Part shown: piece by piece, positions 34,582 to 43,864 of the stretch
Layout of the letters: the number at the start of each line of letters is the position of its first letter
How positions within the stretch are numbered: position 1 is the first letter of the stretch
DNA from: Paractinoplanes deccanensis
GTDB taxonomy: Bacteria; Actinomycetota; Actinomycetes; Mycobacteriales; Micromonosporaceae
Reading direction: 5' to 3'
NCBI RefSeq assembly: GCF_016862115.1
Contig: NZ_BOMI01000114.1
Coordinates: 112,002-176,001, forward strand
Length of the DNA: 64,000 nt
Position numbers and translations under genes: made by a program
The notes under the pieces: generated by a model
Told to the model about the DNA's origin: nothing
The model's input: the letters and a program-made list of their open reading frames with translations, nothing else
Databases searched by the model: none

Positions 34582-35501
34582 AAGCCATCGTTCAGGACGT
34601 GTACGGCGACGCGGACGTGCTGCGCGTCGCCGACGTGCCGAAGCCCGAGATCGGCCCCGAGGAGGTGCTCGTCGAGGTGCGCGCCGCCGGCGTCGACCGG
34701 GGCGCCTGGCACGCGATGACCGGCCTGCCGACCGTGGCCCGGCTGGGTTTCGGCCTGCGCCGGCCGCGCCGGCGCACCATCGGCATCGACCTGGCCGGCC
34801 GGGTCGCCGCCGTCGGCGCCCGGGTCACCGAGTTCCGGCCCGGCGACGACGTGTTCGGCTGCGGCACGAGCACCTGGGCCGAGTTCGCCAAGACCAAGCC
34901 CTCGCGGCTTTTCAAGAAGCCCGATCACCTGACGTACGAGCAGGCCGCGTCGCTGCCCACCTCCGGCGCCACCGCGCGGCTGGCGCTGGGCAAGACCGGC
35001 GGCGACGTCCTGGTTCTGGGCGCCGGCGGCGGGGTCGGCTCCTTCGTGGTGATGCTCGCCAAGGCTCGCGGCGACCGGGTCACGGCGGCCAGCAGCAAGC
35101 CGGAGGCCGTCCAGCGGTTCGGCGCCGACACGGTGCTCGACTACACCCGGGAGCCGCTCGCCGGCTCGTACGACCTGGTCGTGGAGACCGGCGGCAACCG
35201 GCCGCTGTCCGAGCTCCGCAAGCTGCTCAAGCCGCGCGGCACCCTGGTCATCGCCGGCGGCGAGAACGGCGGCCGCCTCCTCGGCGGCCTGGAGCGCAAC
35301 CTCCAGCTGATCGCCGTGTCGCCCTTCACCCGGCAGCGGCTGCGCGCCCCGATCTCGCTGACCCGCCGCGCCGACCTGGAGGCGCTGGCGCTGCTCACCG
35401 ATCCCCCGCTGGAGGGCGCCTACCCGCTCGAGCAGGCGCCGGCCGTGATGCGGCGGCTCGTCGAGGGCCGCATCACCGGCAAGGCCGTGCTGACGACATG
35501 A
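34578..35501 (+). CDS. Zinc-free NAD(P)-dependent quinone/alcohol oxidoreductase (MDR)
   Basis: 307 residues with the GroES-like N-terminal domain and a Rossmann domain with VLVLGAGGGVGSFVVMLAKARG; the segment lacks the Cys ligands of zinc alcohol dehydrogenases, so it belongs with quinone oxidoreductase-type enzymes that reduce reactive carbonyls or quinones using NADPH. GTG start overlapping the XRE gene. As the last gene of a membrane protein/XRE/oxidoreductase operon it may protect against a stress signal sensed through the first two proteins. Confidence 0.85.
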   Translation: MKAIVQDVYGDADVLRVADVPKPEIGPEEVLVEVRAAGVDRGAWHAMTGLPTVARLGFGLRRPRRRTIGIDLAGRVAAVGARVTEFRPGDDVFGCGTSTWAEFAKTKPSRLFKKPDHLTYEQAASLPTSGATARLALGKTGGDVLVLGAGGGVGSFVVMLAKARGDRVTAASSKPEAVQRFGADTVLDYTREPLAGSYDLVVETGGNRPLSELRKLLKPRGTLVIAGGENGGRLLGGLERNLQLIAVSPFTRQRLRAPISLTRRADLEALALLTDPPLEGAYPLEQAPAVMRRLVEGRITGKAVLTT

Positions 35502-35508
35502 TCGACGG

Positions 35509-36513
35509 ATGTTGACCCCCACACCCCTGATGGAGCTCGTCACCGGGTTCTGGAGTTTCAAGACGTTCGCGGCCGCGGTGGAGCTGGACCTGTTCACCCG
35601 GCTCGCGGGCGGGCGCACGCTCACCAAGGACCAGCTCGGCCTCCCCGAACGCCCCGCCGACCTGCTCCTGGCCGCCTGCGCCTCGCTCGGCCTGCTGGAG
35701 CGCGACGGCGAGGGCTACCGCAACTCGCCGCTCGCCGAGGAGTTCCTGGTACGCGGAAAGCCGTACTACTTCGGCGGCCAGGTGACCTACTGCGACCAGC
35801 GCACCTATCTGCCGTGGCACCGCATCGGCGAGGCGCTGCGCACCGACCGGCCGCTCACCTGGGACCCGCAGACCCAGGAGTCCATGTTCGACACCGCCGA
35901 TCCCGCGATGCTGTCGACGTTCTGGGACGCCATGTACTCGACGTCGATCTTCACCGCCCGGGCGCTGAGCGACGCGGTGCCGCTGGCCGGGCGCCGCCGG
36001 CTGCTCGACGTCGGGGGCGGCTCCGGCGCGTACCCCATCGAGCTGTGCCGCACCCACCCGCGGCTGCGAGCGACGGTCCTGGACCTGCCGCACGTCTGTG
36101 AGATCGCCGCCGCGAAGGTGGCGGCGGCCGGCCTCACGGACCGCGTCGCGACCGCGCCGGGCGATTTCCTCGCCGACGCCGAGCTGCCCGGCGGCCACGA
36201 CGTCGTGCTGCTCAGCATGATCCTGCACGACTGGGACGAGGCGGCGAACCGCGCCCTGCTCGCCAAGGCACACGCCGCGCTGGAGCCCGGCGGCCTCGTC
36301 ATCGTCTCGGAGCTGCTGCTCGACGCCGACCGCACCGGTCCCGCCCCGGCCGCGCTGATGGGCATGAACATGCTGGTGGAGACCGTCGGCGGCCGTAACT
36401 ACTCGGACGCCGAATACGAGCGGTGGCTGACGGACGCCGGCTTCACCGAGGTCCGCACGGTGCGCTTCGACGCCCCCGGCGCGAACGGCGCCGTGCTGGG
36501 GATCAAACCCTAG
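35509..36513 (+). CDS. SAM-dependent O-methyltransferase with dimerisation domain
   Basis: 334 residues: an N-terminal winged-helix dimerisation domain and a class I methyltransferase domain with DVGGGSGAYPIEL (motif I), a VLDLPHVC acidic loop, the LSMILHDWDE block holding the catalytic His-Asp-type region, and ELLLDADRTGP. This is the plant-caffeate/acetylserotonin-type O-methyltransferase family used for hydroxyl methylation, often in polyketide tailoring. Starts 7 bp after the oxidoreductase stop. Its last 11 bases overlap the convergent hydrolase gene. Confidence 0.88.
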   Translation: MLTPTPLMELVTGFWSFKTFAAAVELDLFTRLAGGRTLTKDQLGLPERPADLLLAACASLGLLERDGEGYRNSPLAEEFLVRGKPYYFGGQVTYCDQRTYLPWHRIGEALRTDRPLTWDPQTQESMFDTADPAMLSTFWDAMYSTSIFTARALSDAVPLAGRRRLLDVGGGSGAYPIELCRTHPRLRATVLDLPHVCEIAAAKVAAAGLTDRVATAPGDFLADAELPGGHDVVLLSMILHDWDEAANRALLAKAHAALEPGGLVIVSELLLDADRTGPAPAALMGMNMLVETVGGRNYSDAEYERWLTDAGFTEVRTVRFDAPGANGAVLGIKP

Positions 36514-37210
36514 CCAGCAGCAGCCGTACGACCTCCGGGTCCTCGACATGCGCGTTGTGCCCGAGGCCCGGCAGGTCGAGCGGCTCCACGCCGAGCGCGG
36601 CGAGCTGGCCGGCCGTCACCATGTGGTCGTGCTCGCCGCGGGCCAGGATCACCGGCACCGGCGCGGCGGCCAGCAGCTCGGCCATGGCCGGCGCGCCGAC
36701 CGCGAAGGCGCGTGGGTCGAAAGTGGACCGCCAGCCGCCGTCGGTCTCGGCGACCGCGACCTCCGGCGCCGCACCCTGTAGCCCCGCGATCCGCAGGAAC
36801 CGGCGCTCCGCCTCCTCGCGCGTCGCGAAGACCTGCGCGGGACGCTCGGCGAGGGCGGCCGCCTTCGCCAGCTCGGCCGGCGTCCACGACACCTTGATGC
36901 CGAGCCCGATGACGGCCCGCACGCCCGGGCACGCGGCGAGATGCAGGGCGATCACCCCGCCGAACGAATGGCCGACGACGACCGTGCCGCGCGGGTCGAC
37001 CAGCCCGGCCACCGCGTCGGCCACCCCCGCGAACGTGTAGTCCTCGAGCGGCGCCGAGGCACCGTGCCCGGGCAGATCCGGCGCGATCCAGGCCCGCGCG
37101 CCCGGCTCGTCGGGCAGCCCGCTCCACACGTCGCTGGTGGCCCCGAGGCCGTGGAGCAAGAGGACGGTCGGCGGCTCGGTGCCGCCCGTGCGAATGCGGA
37201 GCGCGGTCAT
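36503..37210 (-). CDS. Alpha/beta-hydrolase fold esterase
   Basis: Start at the ATG 37210 gives 235 residues. It has the oxyanion strand LLLHGLGATSD, the nucleophile elbow GHSFGG (Ser82), an acid in ARGEHDH and a C-terminal His218 (GLGHNAH). Small cytoplasmic alpha/beta hydrolase of the haloperoxidase/lactonase-like group; substrate unknown. Its stop codon lies inside the 3' end of the convergent methyltransferase gene, so no terminator separates them. Confidence 0.85.
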   Translation of the reverse strand: MTALRIRTGGTEPPTVLLLHGLGATSDVWSGLPDEPGARAWIAPDLPGHGASAPLEDYTFAGVADAVAGLVDPRGTVVVGHSFGGVIALHLAACPGVRAVIGLGIKVSWTPAELAKAAALAERPAQVFATREEAERRFLRIAGLQGAAPEVAVAETDGGWRSTFDPRAFAVGAPAMAELLAAAPVPVILARGEHDHMVTAGQLAALGVEPLDLPGLGHNAHVEDPEVVRLLLARV

Positions 37211-37268
37211 CCGATAAGCATTGCGTACTTCAGGCCCACCCGGCACGCCGGGGCGGCCCTCGCCGGAG

Positions 37269-37988
37269 TCAGTCGCGCAAGGTGGCGATCGGATCGGCGG
37301 CGGTGGAGGTCCAGCCGCCCCGGCGCAGGCGTTCGGCGCCGTCGAGCAGGAGGTCCAGGGCGAAGCGGAACTCGAACTCCTCGTCGCAGCCCGGGCCGAC
37401 ACGGGACAGGTCGCCCTCGGTGGCGGCCATGGCGATCGCCAGGATGTGCGGGTAGCGCTGGGAGAGCTCGGCCGCCATCGCCTGCTGCTGCTCGGGGGTG
37501 GGCGGGGGCGCGTTCTCGTCGCGGGGCTCGTCGAACAGCTCGGGGCTGAAGCCCCAGATGCGGTTGCCGAGCGCGTGCAGCACGTGGTGGGTCAGGTCGG
37601 CGGAGAGGCCGCCGTCCAGCAGCACGCCGGCGACGGAGTTCATGTACGCCAGCACGGTGGGCGTGCGGCGGGTCCGGGACTCGATCGCCTGCCGTGCCCA
37701 CGGGTGGCGCAGCACGGCCCGGCGCGCCGACAGCACACGCGCGCGGACGCCGTCACGCCAGTCGAGGCCCGGGCCGGGCGTGTCGAACTCGCCGATGACG
37801 ACGTCGACCATGCCGTCGAGCAGCTCCTCCTTGTCGGCGACGTGCTTGTAGAGCGCCATCGGCACGACGCCGAGCTGCTGTGCGAGCCGGCGCATGCTGA
37901 GGCCGGCGACGCCCACCTCGTCGGCGAGCGCGACGGCGGCGCGCAGCACCCGGTCGCGGTTGAGCGGCGTGCGCCGAACCGTCGCCAA
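37269..37988 (-). CDS. TetR-family regulator with TetR_C domain
   Basis: A TTG at 37988 preceded by AGGGAGG gives 239 residues. The N-terminal helix-turn-helix (SMRRLAQQLGVVPMALYKHVADKEELL) is followed by the TetR_C-type core with the Arg-rich dimer helices and a conserved alanine/leucine packing, as in Tet repressors. It is divergent from the DUF4386 protein. Two matching dyads lie between, so this protein likely controls itself and that membrane protein. Confidence 0.88.
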   Translation of the reverse strand: MATVRRTPLNRDRVLRAAVALADEVGVAGLSMRRLAQQLGVVPMALYKHVADKEELLDGMVDVVIGEFDTPGPGLDWRDGVRARVLSARRAVLRHPWARQAIESRTRRTPTVLAYMNSVAGVLLDGGLSADLTHHVLHALGNRIWGFSPELFDEPRDENAPPPTPEQQQAMAAELSQRYPHILAIAMAATEGDLSRVGPGCDEEFEFRFALDLLLDGAERLRRGGWTSTAADPIATLRD

Positions 37989-38005
37989 ACGGCACCTCCC
38001 TTGAC

Positions 38006-38024
38006 AGGTGGACAGCGTACACCT
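38006..38024. promoter_or_regulatory. TetR operator, site 1
   Basis: AGGTGGAC-AGC-GTACACCT has 8-bp arms with one mismatch. It lies just upstream of the regulator's TTG and shares the half site GTACACC with site 2. Confidence 0.65.
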
Positions 38025-38040
38025 TAGCGTCGGGCCCACC

Positions 38041-38057
38041 GGTGTACGCCGTACACC
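38041..38057. promoter_or_regulatory. TetR operator, site 2
   Basis: GGTGTAC-GCC-GTACACC is a perfect dyad with 7-bp arms and 3-bp centre. Its centre is 34 bp from that of site 1, about three helical turns, so both can be bound on the same face of the DNA. Confidence 0.75.
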
Positions 38058-38075
38058 TTCGGGAAGGGATGCACC

Positions 38076-38783
38076 ATGAGAGCAGCCACCGCCGGAGTCC
38101 TCTACCTGCTCACCTTCGCCCTGTCGATCCCGACGCTGACGCTCTACGAGCCGCTGCGCGACCACGCGGATTTCGTCCTCGGCGCGGGCGACGCCGGCAC
38201 CGTGACGCTCGGCGCGGTCCTGGAGGTCTTCCTCGCGATCGCCTGCGTCGGCACCGCCGTGGCGCTGGTCCCGGTGATGCGGCGCTACCACGAGAGCGCC
38301 GGCCTCGGCTACCTCGCCGCCCGGGTCGTGGAGGGCGCCCTCATCCTCGTCGGCGTCATCAGCGTGCTGACAGTCCTCACCCTGCGGCGCGAGGGCGGCG
38401 GCACGGCCGAGGCGGGCTCCCTGCTGACCGCGGGCCGCGTCCTCACCGAGGTCTACGACGGGACGTTCCTGCTCGGGCAGAGCCTCATGCCGGTGCTCAA
38501 CGCGCTCTGCCTCGGCTGGGTGCTCTACCGGACCGGGCTCGTGCCGCGCCTCATCCCGCTGCTCGGCCTCGTGGGGGCCCCGCTGCTGCTCGCGTCGGAC
38601 ATCGCGGTGCTCTGCGACGCGTACGGCCAGAGAAGCTCTGTGGCGGCCCTGGCCGCCCTGCCCATCGCCGCGTGGGAGCTCACGCTCGGCGTCTGGCTGA
38701 TCGTCAAGGGGTTCCGGGAGCCGTCCGGCGCTCAGGGCAGCTTGTCGAGCCCCAGCACCCGGTCCATGACGCGGAACCGGTAG
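38076..38783 (+). CDS. DUF4386 family membrane protein
   Basis: 235 residues with six hydrophobic helices and the DUF4386 pattern (AATAGVLYLLTFALSIP start, ARVVEGALILVG helix, YRTGLVPRLIPLLGLVGAPLLLAS near the end). The function of this family is unknown; it is often placed next to TetR regulators. The ATG lies 18 bp after operator site 2. The last 52 bases overlap the 3' end of the convergent P-type ATPase gene, and the extra C-terminal tail is hydrophilic. Confidence 0.8.
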   Translation: MRAATAGVLYLLTFALSIPTLTLYEPLRDHADFVLGAGDAGTVTLGAVLEVFLAIACVGTAVALVPVMRRYHESAGLGYLAARVVEGALILVGVISVLTVLTLRREGGGTAEAGSLLTAGRVLTEVYDGTFLLGQSLMPVLNALCLGWVLYRTGLVPRLIPLLGLVGAPLLLASDIAVLCDAYGQRSSVAALAALPIAAWELTLGVWLIVKGFREPSGAQGSLSSPSTRSMTRNR

Positions 38784-41239
38784 GCCACGCTCAACGTCAC
38801 GAACCACAGGCCCAGCATCGGGAAGACCACCTCGAAGGTGGGCTCGGCGGGACCGGCGAGCCCGAAATATGTCCACAGCACCGGCACGAACAGCACCGCG
38901 AAGAAGACGGCGACCAGGCCGGCCACCAGATAGAGCGGCCGGCGGTCGCGCACGGTCGGGGTCCACGCCGAGAAGAAGCGGTGCGGCGGGAAGAGGAAGA
39001 GGATGAGCACAAAGGACGCGAGGCAGAAGAACGTGGAGAGCCCCGTCTGCGCGCCGATCGTCGCGGCGGCCTCGGCGAAGTCGGTGTCGCTGCCGTACGT
39101 CAGACCGGTGTAGCGCTCGAACTCGGTGATGACCTCGGCCGGCGTACGGCCGTCGGAGAAGCCTTTCTCGATGAGGTGGTAGAACACCGCGTAGATCGCC
39201 GTGCCGAAACCGGCCGTCACCACCGCGGCGGGCACCACGAAGCGCGCCATGTTGCCGAGCAGATGCTCGTCCGGCGGCAGCGGCTTGGCCCAGAACGTCA
39301 GGAAGAACGTGGGCACGCCGACCGTCAGCAGGGTCAGGCCCACCTGCGCCGGCGAATAGGGGAAGCCGAGCCCGAGCATCGTCACCGCGAGGATCACGAG
39401 ACCCTGGGACGCCACCCGCGCCAGGAAGACGTAGAGCGAGACGCCGATTCCATTGAGGATCCGGCGGCCCTCGCGCTGCGCCGGCAGCAGCGCCGCGAAC
39501 GAGTCGTCGACCAGCACGATGTCGGCGACGTCGCGGGTCACCGCGCTGCCGCTGCGCATCGCGACGCCGACCTGGGCGCCCTTGAGGGCCCGTGCGTCGT
39601 TCACCCCGTCACCGATCATCGCCACGTAGTGGTGGCGGCGGCGCAGCGCGGCGACGATCCGCTCCTTCTGCTCCGGGGCCACGCGACCGAAGACGGTGGT
39701 GCGCTCGACGAGGCGGTCCAGCGCCGCGTCGTCCAGACCGTCCAGGGCATGTCCCGGTACGGGCTCGCCCGGCTCCAGACCGGCACGCGCGGCCAGCGCG
39801 GCGACGGTGCGCGGATCGTCACCGGAGAGCACGATCAGCCGTACGCCGTCAGCACGGAACCGGGCGACGGTCTCGGCCACCTCCGGGCGCAACTCGTCGG
39901 CCAGCGCCACCAGCGCGACCGGCTGCAGCGCCGGCAGCACGGGCCGGCCCTGATCGTCGTGCAGCCGCTGCCCGAGGCCGTCGGCGCGGGCGAGCAGCAA
40001 CACCCGCAGGCCCCGGCCCGTACGGCTGGTGACCTCGTCCTCCGGCACCGGCCACCGCAGGCTGCCGGCCAGCGCGTCGGGAGCGCCGAGCACCCAGGTG
40101 ACGGTCTCGGTGGTGACGCCCGACCAGCGCAGCGACGACGCGAACGGCACCTCGTCGAGCACTCGCAACGGCTCCCCCGGCAACGACGCGGCCAGCGCGA
40201 CGGTCGTGAGGTTGGGCGTCGTGCAGCTGCGGGCGAGGGCGCCGAGCGCCTCCCGGGCCTCGCCGGGGTCGTACCCGCCGAGCGGCACGATCTCGTCGAC
40301 GGTGAGGTTTCCGGTGGTGAGCGTGCCGGTCTTGTCGGTGCAGACGACGTCCACATTGCTCACCGACTCGACGGCGTTGACCTGCTGCACGAGCGCGCCC
40401 TGGCCGGCGATGCGCGAGGCGCCGGCCGTGTAGGCGACGGCGATGAGGAAGAACAGGCCGTACGGGACCAGGCCGGAGAGCACGGCGCCCATCTGCACGA
40501 CGCGGAGCACGCTGAAGCCCTCGAGCGCGGCCTGCGCGAGGATCGTCAGGCTCATCAGCAACGCCAGCGCCATGACGAGCCGGACGACGAACTCGATGCG
40601 CCGCTGCAACGGGGTCTCGTCGGTGGTGGCGCGCCGGGCCTCGGTGGTGAGCCGGCCCGCGTAGCTGTGCGGGCCCACGTCCCGCGCGTGCTGGAAGCCC
40701 TCCCCCGCCACGCAGAGACTGCCGGAGCGCAGGTCGTCGCCGGGCGACTTGACCACCGGGTCGGACTCGCCGGTCAGCAGCGACTCGTCGGCCTCGAGGC
40801 GCCCGCCGTGCTGGAGCGGGCCGTCCACCACGATCTGGTCGCCGGCGCGCACCCGCAGCAGGTCTCCGCGCACCACCGCGCCGGGCGGCACGGACACCTC
40901 CCGGCCGTCGCGCACGACGACGACCATGGCCCGGTCGAGCAGCTGGAGCCGGTCGAGCTTGCGCTTGGCCCGGATCTCCTGCAACGCGCTGATCACGGCG
41001 TTGATCAGGCCGAGGCCGACGCTGATGAGCGCGTCGCTGTAGCGGCTCAGCGCCAGCAGCGCGATGCCGATCACGAACAGGATGATGTTGAAGAACGAGA
41101 AGACGTTGGTCCGCAGGATGGTGGCGTAGCTGCGGCCGCCGCCCTTGCCGGTGACGTTCGCCTCGCCCCTGCGGCGGCGCGCCTCGGCCTCGGCCTCGGA
41201 CAGCCCCTCCACCGGCACCGGCCGTACGTCGAGGTCCAT
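38732..41239 (-). CDS. Cation-transporting P-type ATPase (CtpE/PxGL-group)
   Basis: 835 residues: actuator motif TGES (156-159), phosphorylation motif DKTGT with Asp302, nucleotide domain, and the hinge motif GDGVNDARALK. About ten membrane helices are visible, with a C-terminal helical block. The M4 ion-site segment reads LVPYGLFFL; the better known CtpE calcium pump has PEGL at this position, so a polar Tyr replaces the metal-binding Glu and ion choice may differ. The N-terminus has no heavy-metal domain. The gene is monocistronic and convergently overlaps the DUF4386 gene by 52 bp. Confidence 0.88.
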   Translation of the reverse strand: MDLDVRPVPVEGLSEAEAEARRRRGEANVTGKGGGRSYATILRTNVFSFFNIILFVIGIALLALSRYSDALISVGLGLINAVISALQEIRAKRKLDRLQLLDRAMVVVVRDGREVSVPPGAVVRGDLLRVRAGDQIVVDGPLQHGGRLEADESLLTGESDPVVKSPGDDLRSGSLCVAGEGFQHARDVGPHSYAGRLTTEARRATTDETPLQRRIEFVVRLVMALALLMSLTILAQAALEGFSVLRVVQMGAVLSGLVPYGLFFLIAVAYTAGASRIAGQGALVQQVNAVESVSNVDVVCTDKTGTLTTGNLTVDEIVPLGGYDPGEAREALGALARSCTTPNLTTVALAASLPGEPLRVLDEVPFASSLRWSGVTTETVTWVLGAPDALAGSLRWPVPEDEVTSRTGRGLRVLLLARADGLGQRLHDDQGRPVLPALQPVALVALADELRPEVAETVARFRADGVRLIVLSGDDPRTVAALAARAGLEPGEPVPGHALDGLDDAALDRLVERTTVFGRVAPEQKERIVAALRRRHHYVAMIGDGVNDARALKGAQVGVAMRSGSAVTRDVADIVLVDDSFAALLPAQREGRRILNGIGVSLYVFLARVASQGLVILAVTMLGLGFPYSPAQVGLTLLTVGVPTFFLTFWAKPLPPDEHLLGNMARFVVPAAVVTAGFGTAIYAVFYHLIEKGFSDGRTPAEVITEFERYTGLTYGSDTDFAEAAATIGAQTGLSTFFCLASFVLILFLFPPHRFFSAWTPTVRDRRPLYLVAGLVAVFFAVLFVPVLWTYFGLAGPAEPTFEVVFPMLGLWFVTLSVAYRFRVMDRVLGLDKLP

Positions 41240-41349
41240 GATCAGCCGCCCGATCAGCCCGGATGATTACGGTTTGACCATACACAGGGCGTCACTCTCC
41301 CGCCCGCGCTTCGCTACTCGGCCGTTCCCGCCTTCGCTGCGCCGGCCGC

Positions 41350-42021
41350 TTACTCGGCCGCGCCGGGCCCGGCCAGGCCCATGTCGTAGGCGAAGATGAC
41401 CGCCTGGATCCGGTCCCGCGCGCCGATCTTGGCGAGCACCCGGCCCACGTGCGTCTTCACCGTCGACTCGGAGAGCACCAGCCGCTCGGCGATCTCCCCG
41501 TTCGTCCAGCCGCGCCCGATCGCCACGAGGATCTCGCGCTCCCGCTCCGTCAGCCCGCCCAGCCGCTGATCGTCCTCGGCCGCCCGCCCCTCGCCGGGAC
41601 GAAGCCGGACGAACTCGTCGAGAAGGCGCCGGGTCAGCGCCGGCGCGATCACCGCGTCGCCGGCCGCCACGGCCCGGATCCCGGCGAGCAGCTCCTCCGG
41701 ATGCGCGTCCTTGAGCAGGAAGCCGCTCGCCCCGGCCCGCAGGGCGGCGTGCACGTACTCGTCCAGATCAAAGGTGGTCAGCATGAGGATCCGGGTCCGC
41801 CCACCGCCCCGCACGATCCGGCGGGTCGCCTCGATGCCGTCGAGCCCCGGCATGCGCACATCCATCAGCACGACGTCCGGCCGCAGCTCCGCCACCAGGC
41901 GCACCGCCTCGGCGCCGTTCCCCGCCTCACCGGCCACCTCGGTGCCCGCGTTGCTCTCCAGCAACATCCGGAACGCGAACCGCTGCAACTGCTGGTCGTC
42001 GACGATCAGCACCCGGATCAC
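41350..42021 (-). CDS. NarL/LuxR-type response regulator
   Basis: 223 residues: receiver domain with the acidic pair DD near residue 8-9, phosphoacceptor Asp54 (VLMDVRMPG), the Thr and Lys switch residues (MLTTFD, LLKDA), then a C-terminal LuxR helix-turn-helix (LTEREREILVAIGRGWTNGEIAERL). The ATG overlaps the histidine kinase stop by four bases, proving a two-component pair. The output gene set is unknown; the exporter or P-type ATPase nearby are only candidates. Confidence 0.93.
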   Translation of the reverse strand: MIRVLIVDDQQLQRFAFRMLLESNAGTEVAGEAGNGAEAVRLVAELRPDVVLMDVRMPGLDGIEATRRIVRGGGRTRILMLTTFDLDEYVHAALRAGASGFLLKDAHPEELLAGIRAVAAGDAVIAPALTRRLLDEFVRLRPGEGRAAEDDQRLGGLTEREREILVAIGRGWTNGEIAERLVLSESTVKTHVGRVLAKIGARDRIQAVIFAYDMGLAGPGAAE

Positions 42022-43262
42022 GCGCCGCCCTCCTCTGCCCTCAAGTCGGCTGTCACGCTCCAGCCGCCGCCGGGCATCGGGCCCGCGCTCACCGTCCCGC
42101 CGTAGATCGCCGCGCGCTCACGCATCCCGGCCAGGCCATGCCCCTCCCCGGTCCCACCGTCCCGCCGCCGCGGGTCGTCCGGGGGCGGACCGCTGTCCCG
42201 GACCTCGATGCGCAGCCGGCCCTGCTCGGCGACCAGCTGCAGCCTCACCGTGGTGCGCGGCCCCGCGTACTTCAGCGTGTTGGTGAGCGACTCCTGCACG
42301 ATCCGATAAGCGGCCACCTGCACCCCCTGATCCAGCCCCGCGAGGTCGCCCGACGTGCGGTACTCGATGCCGGGACCGGCGGCCCGCATCCGCTCGCAGA
42401 GCGCGTCGAGGTCGCCGATGCCCGGCTGCGGACTCAACTCCGGCTCGTCCTCGCTGTCCCGCAACACCCCGACCGTGCGGCGCAGCTCCGCCAGCGACTT
42501 GCGCCCCGTGTCCCCGATCAGCTTCAACGCCTCCCGGCTGCGCTCCGGGGCGCTGTCCACCGCGTACGCCCCCGCGTCCGCCAGCGAGACGATCACCGAC
42601 AGGCTGTGCCCCACGATGTCGTGCATCTCGCGCGCCACCCGGGTCCGCTCCGTGGCCGTGGCCAGCCGGTCCCGCTGCTCCCGCTCCACCTCCAGCCGGT
42701 CGGCCCGCTCGCGCAGCGCCACCACGTACGCCTGCCTCAACCGCACCGCGATCGCCAGCGCCCCCGCCGCCGTGTAGACGCTCGCCAGGAAGAACAGGAT
42801 GTCCGAGACACCCATGCGGTCCGCCAGCCGCCACGTGGCCGGCACGAACGACACCAGCACCACCGGCACCGCCCACACCAGCCGATCGAACCGCCCGTAC
42901 CGCACCAGGCTGTACAGCGCGATCGCCACCGCCGCGTCCGCCCGCAGCAGCACCCCCGCCGCGCACTGCGCCACGAAGACCAGCATGACCACGTGAAAGG
43001 CCACCATCGGCGCCCGCCGCCGCCACCAGAGCGGAACGAGCAAGGCCAGCTGCAGCGCGACCATCTCCCCGGCCGGCAGGTCGGAGAACGCCACCGGCCC
43101 GTCCCCGTGCCGTACCCCGCCCAGATCCGGCAGGCAGAAGTTGAGGAAGAGCAGAACCACCAGCCCCGTGTCGAGCACCCAGGGCCGCCGCACATCGAAC
43201 CGCCGAACCGCCTGCCCGACCCGGATCAGCGCCGTGTCGCCCCGCACATCGCCGCTGCTCAC
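42018..43262 (-). CDS. Membrane sensor histidine kinase (HisKA_3 type)
   Basis: The GTG at 43262 with GGGAGG upstream gives 414 residues; a GTG at 43331 would add 23. Four to six N-terminal membrane helices are followed by a HisKA_3 dimerisation domain with His214 (REMHDIVGHS) and an HATPase domain with a glycine-rich GHGLAGMRERA box. It has no large extracellular sensor, so it may sense a membrane or cell-envelope signal. Partner of the NarL-type regulator. Confidence 0.92.
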   Translation of the reverse strand: MSSGDVRGDTALIRVGQAVRRFDVRRPWVLDTGLVVLLFLNFCLPDLGGVRHGDGPVAFSDLPAGEMVALQLALLVPLWWRRRAPMVAFHVVMLVFVAQCAAGVLLRADAAVAIALYSLVRYGRFDRLVWAVPVVLVSFVPATWRLADRMGVSDILFFLASVYTAAGALAIAVRLRQAYVVALRERADRLEVEREQRDRLATATERTRVAREMHDIVGHSLSVIVSLADAGAYAVDSAPERSREALKLIGDTGRKSLAELRRTVGVLRDSEDEPELSPQPGIGDLDALCERMRAAGPGIEYRTSGDLAGLDQGVQVAAYRIVQESLTNTLKYAGPRTTVRLQLVAEQGRLRIEVRDSGPPPDDPRRRDGGTGEGHGLAGMRERAAIYGGTVSAGPMPGGGWSVTADLRAEEGGA

Positions 43263-43377
43263 GTGCCCATCCTCCCTCGGCACCACGCTGCCTTCGGGGC
43301 CGCCGCGGTTTTCCACAGAAGCCGTGTCCACAGCCCACCCGCACGATCAAGCACCGATCCGGCACACTGAGGTGATC

Positions 43378-43864
43378 TCAGCGAGCTTCGGATAGATATC
43401 GGTATTCGAAGTGGGTGAGGTGGAGTGCTGCGGCGACGACGTCGCCGATTCTTGTCGGGCTGATGGTGCTGTGCCGGAGTGTTTTCCAGCGGCCGGTCAG
43501 CATGGCAAAGCCCCGCTCGCCTTGCCAGCGCAGGCCGCTTAAGAGCCGGTTCACCGTGCGGTTGGCGATGGCGAGGGGTTTGCCGTCGGCGGGTTGCCGG
43601 TCGGGGTCTTGATGCCGTGACCTGCGCCTTCGTAGCCGGCGTCGGCGAGGGCGGGCAGGTCGAGTTCGGCGGCTGCCCAGTTCAGGGCCGCGTGACGCCC
43701 AGTTCCCGGGCGCAGCTCAGGTCGTGAAGATGGCCCGGCAAAGCGTCGGCTGTCCAGATCGGAAGCCCGTCCGGATTGATGATCGCTTGGATGTTGGCGC
43801 CGAAGTCGCGGTGCAGCCGACGCGACCTAATGAAGCAGTGCTCATACCAACTCTCAGCGGGCAC
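43378..43864 (-). pseudogene. Degraded IS5-type transposase fragment, frameshifted
   Basis: Two overlapping frames on this strand read as consecutive parts of a DDE transposase: a first part FGANIQAIINPDGLPIWTADALPGHLHDLSCARELG (43682-43790 region) and, after a frame change near 43690, LPALADAGYEGAGHGI... through GERGFAMLTGRWKTLRHSTI...IGDVVAAALHLTHFEYRYL ending at a TGA at 43378. The N-terminal half is missing. No terminal inverted repeats or target duplications are visible. It is therefore a decayed relic, with no active element. Confidence 0.8.
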
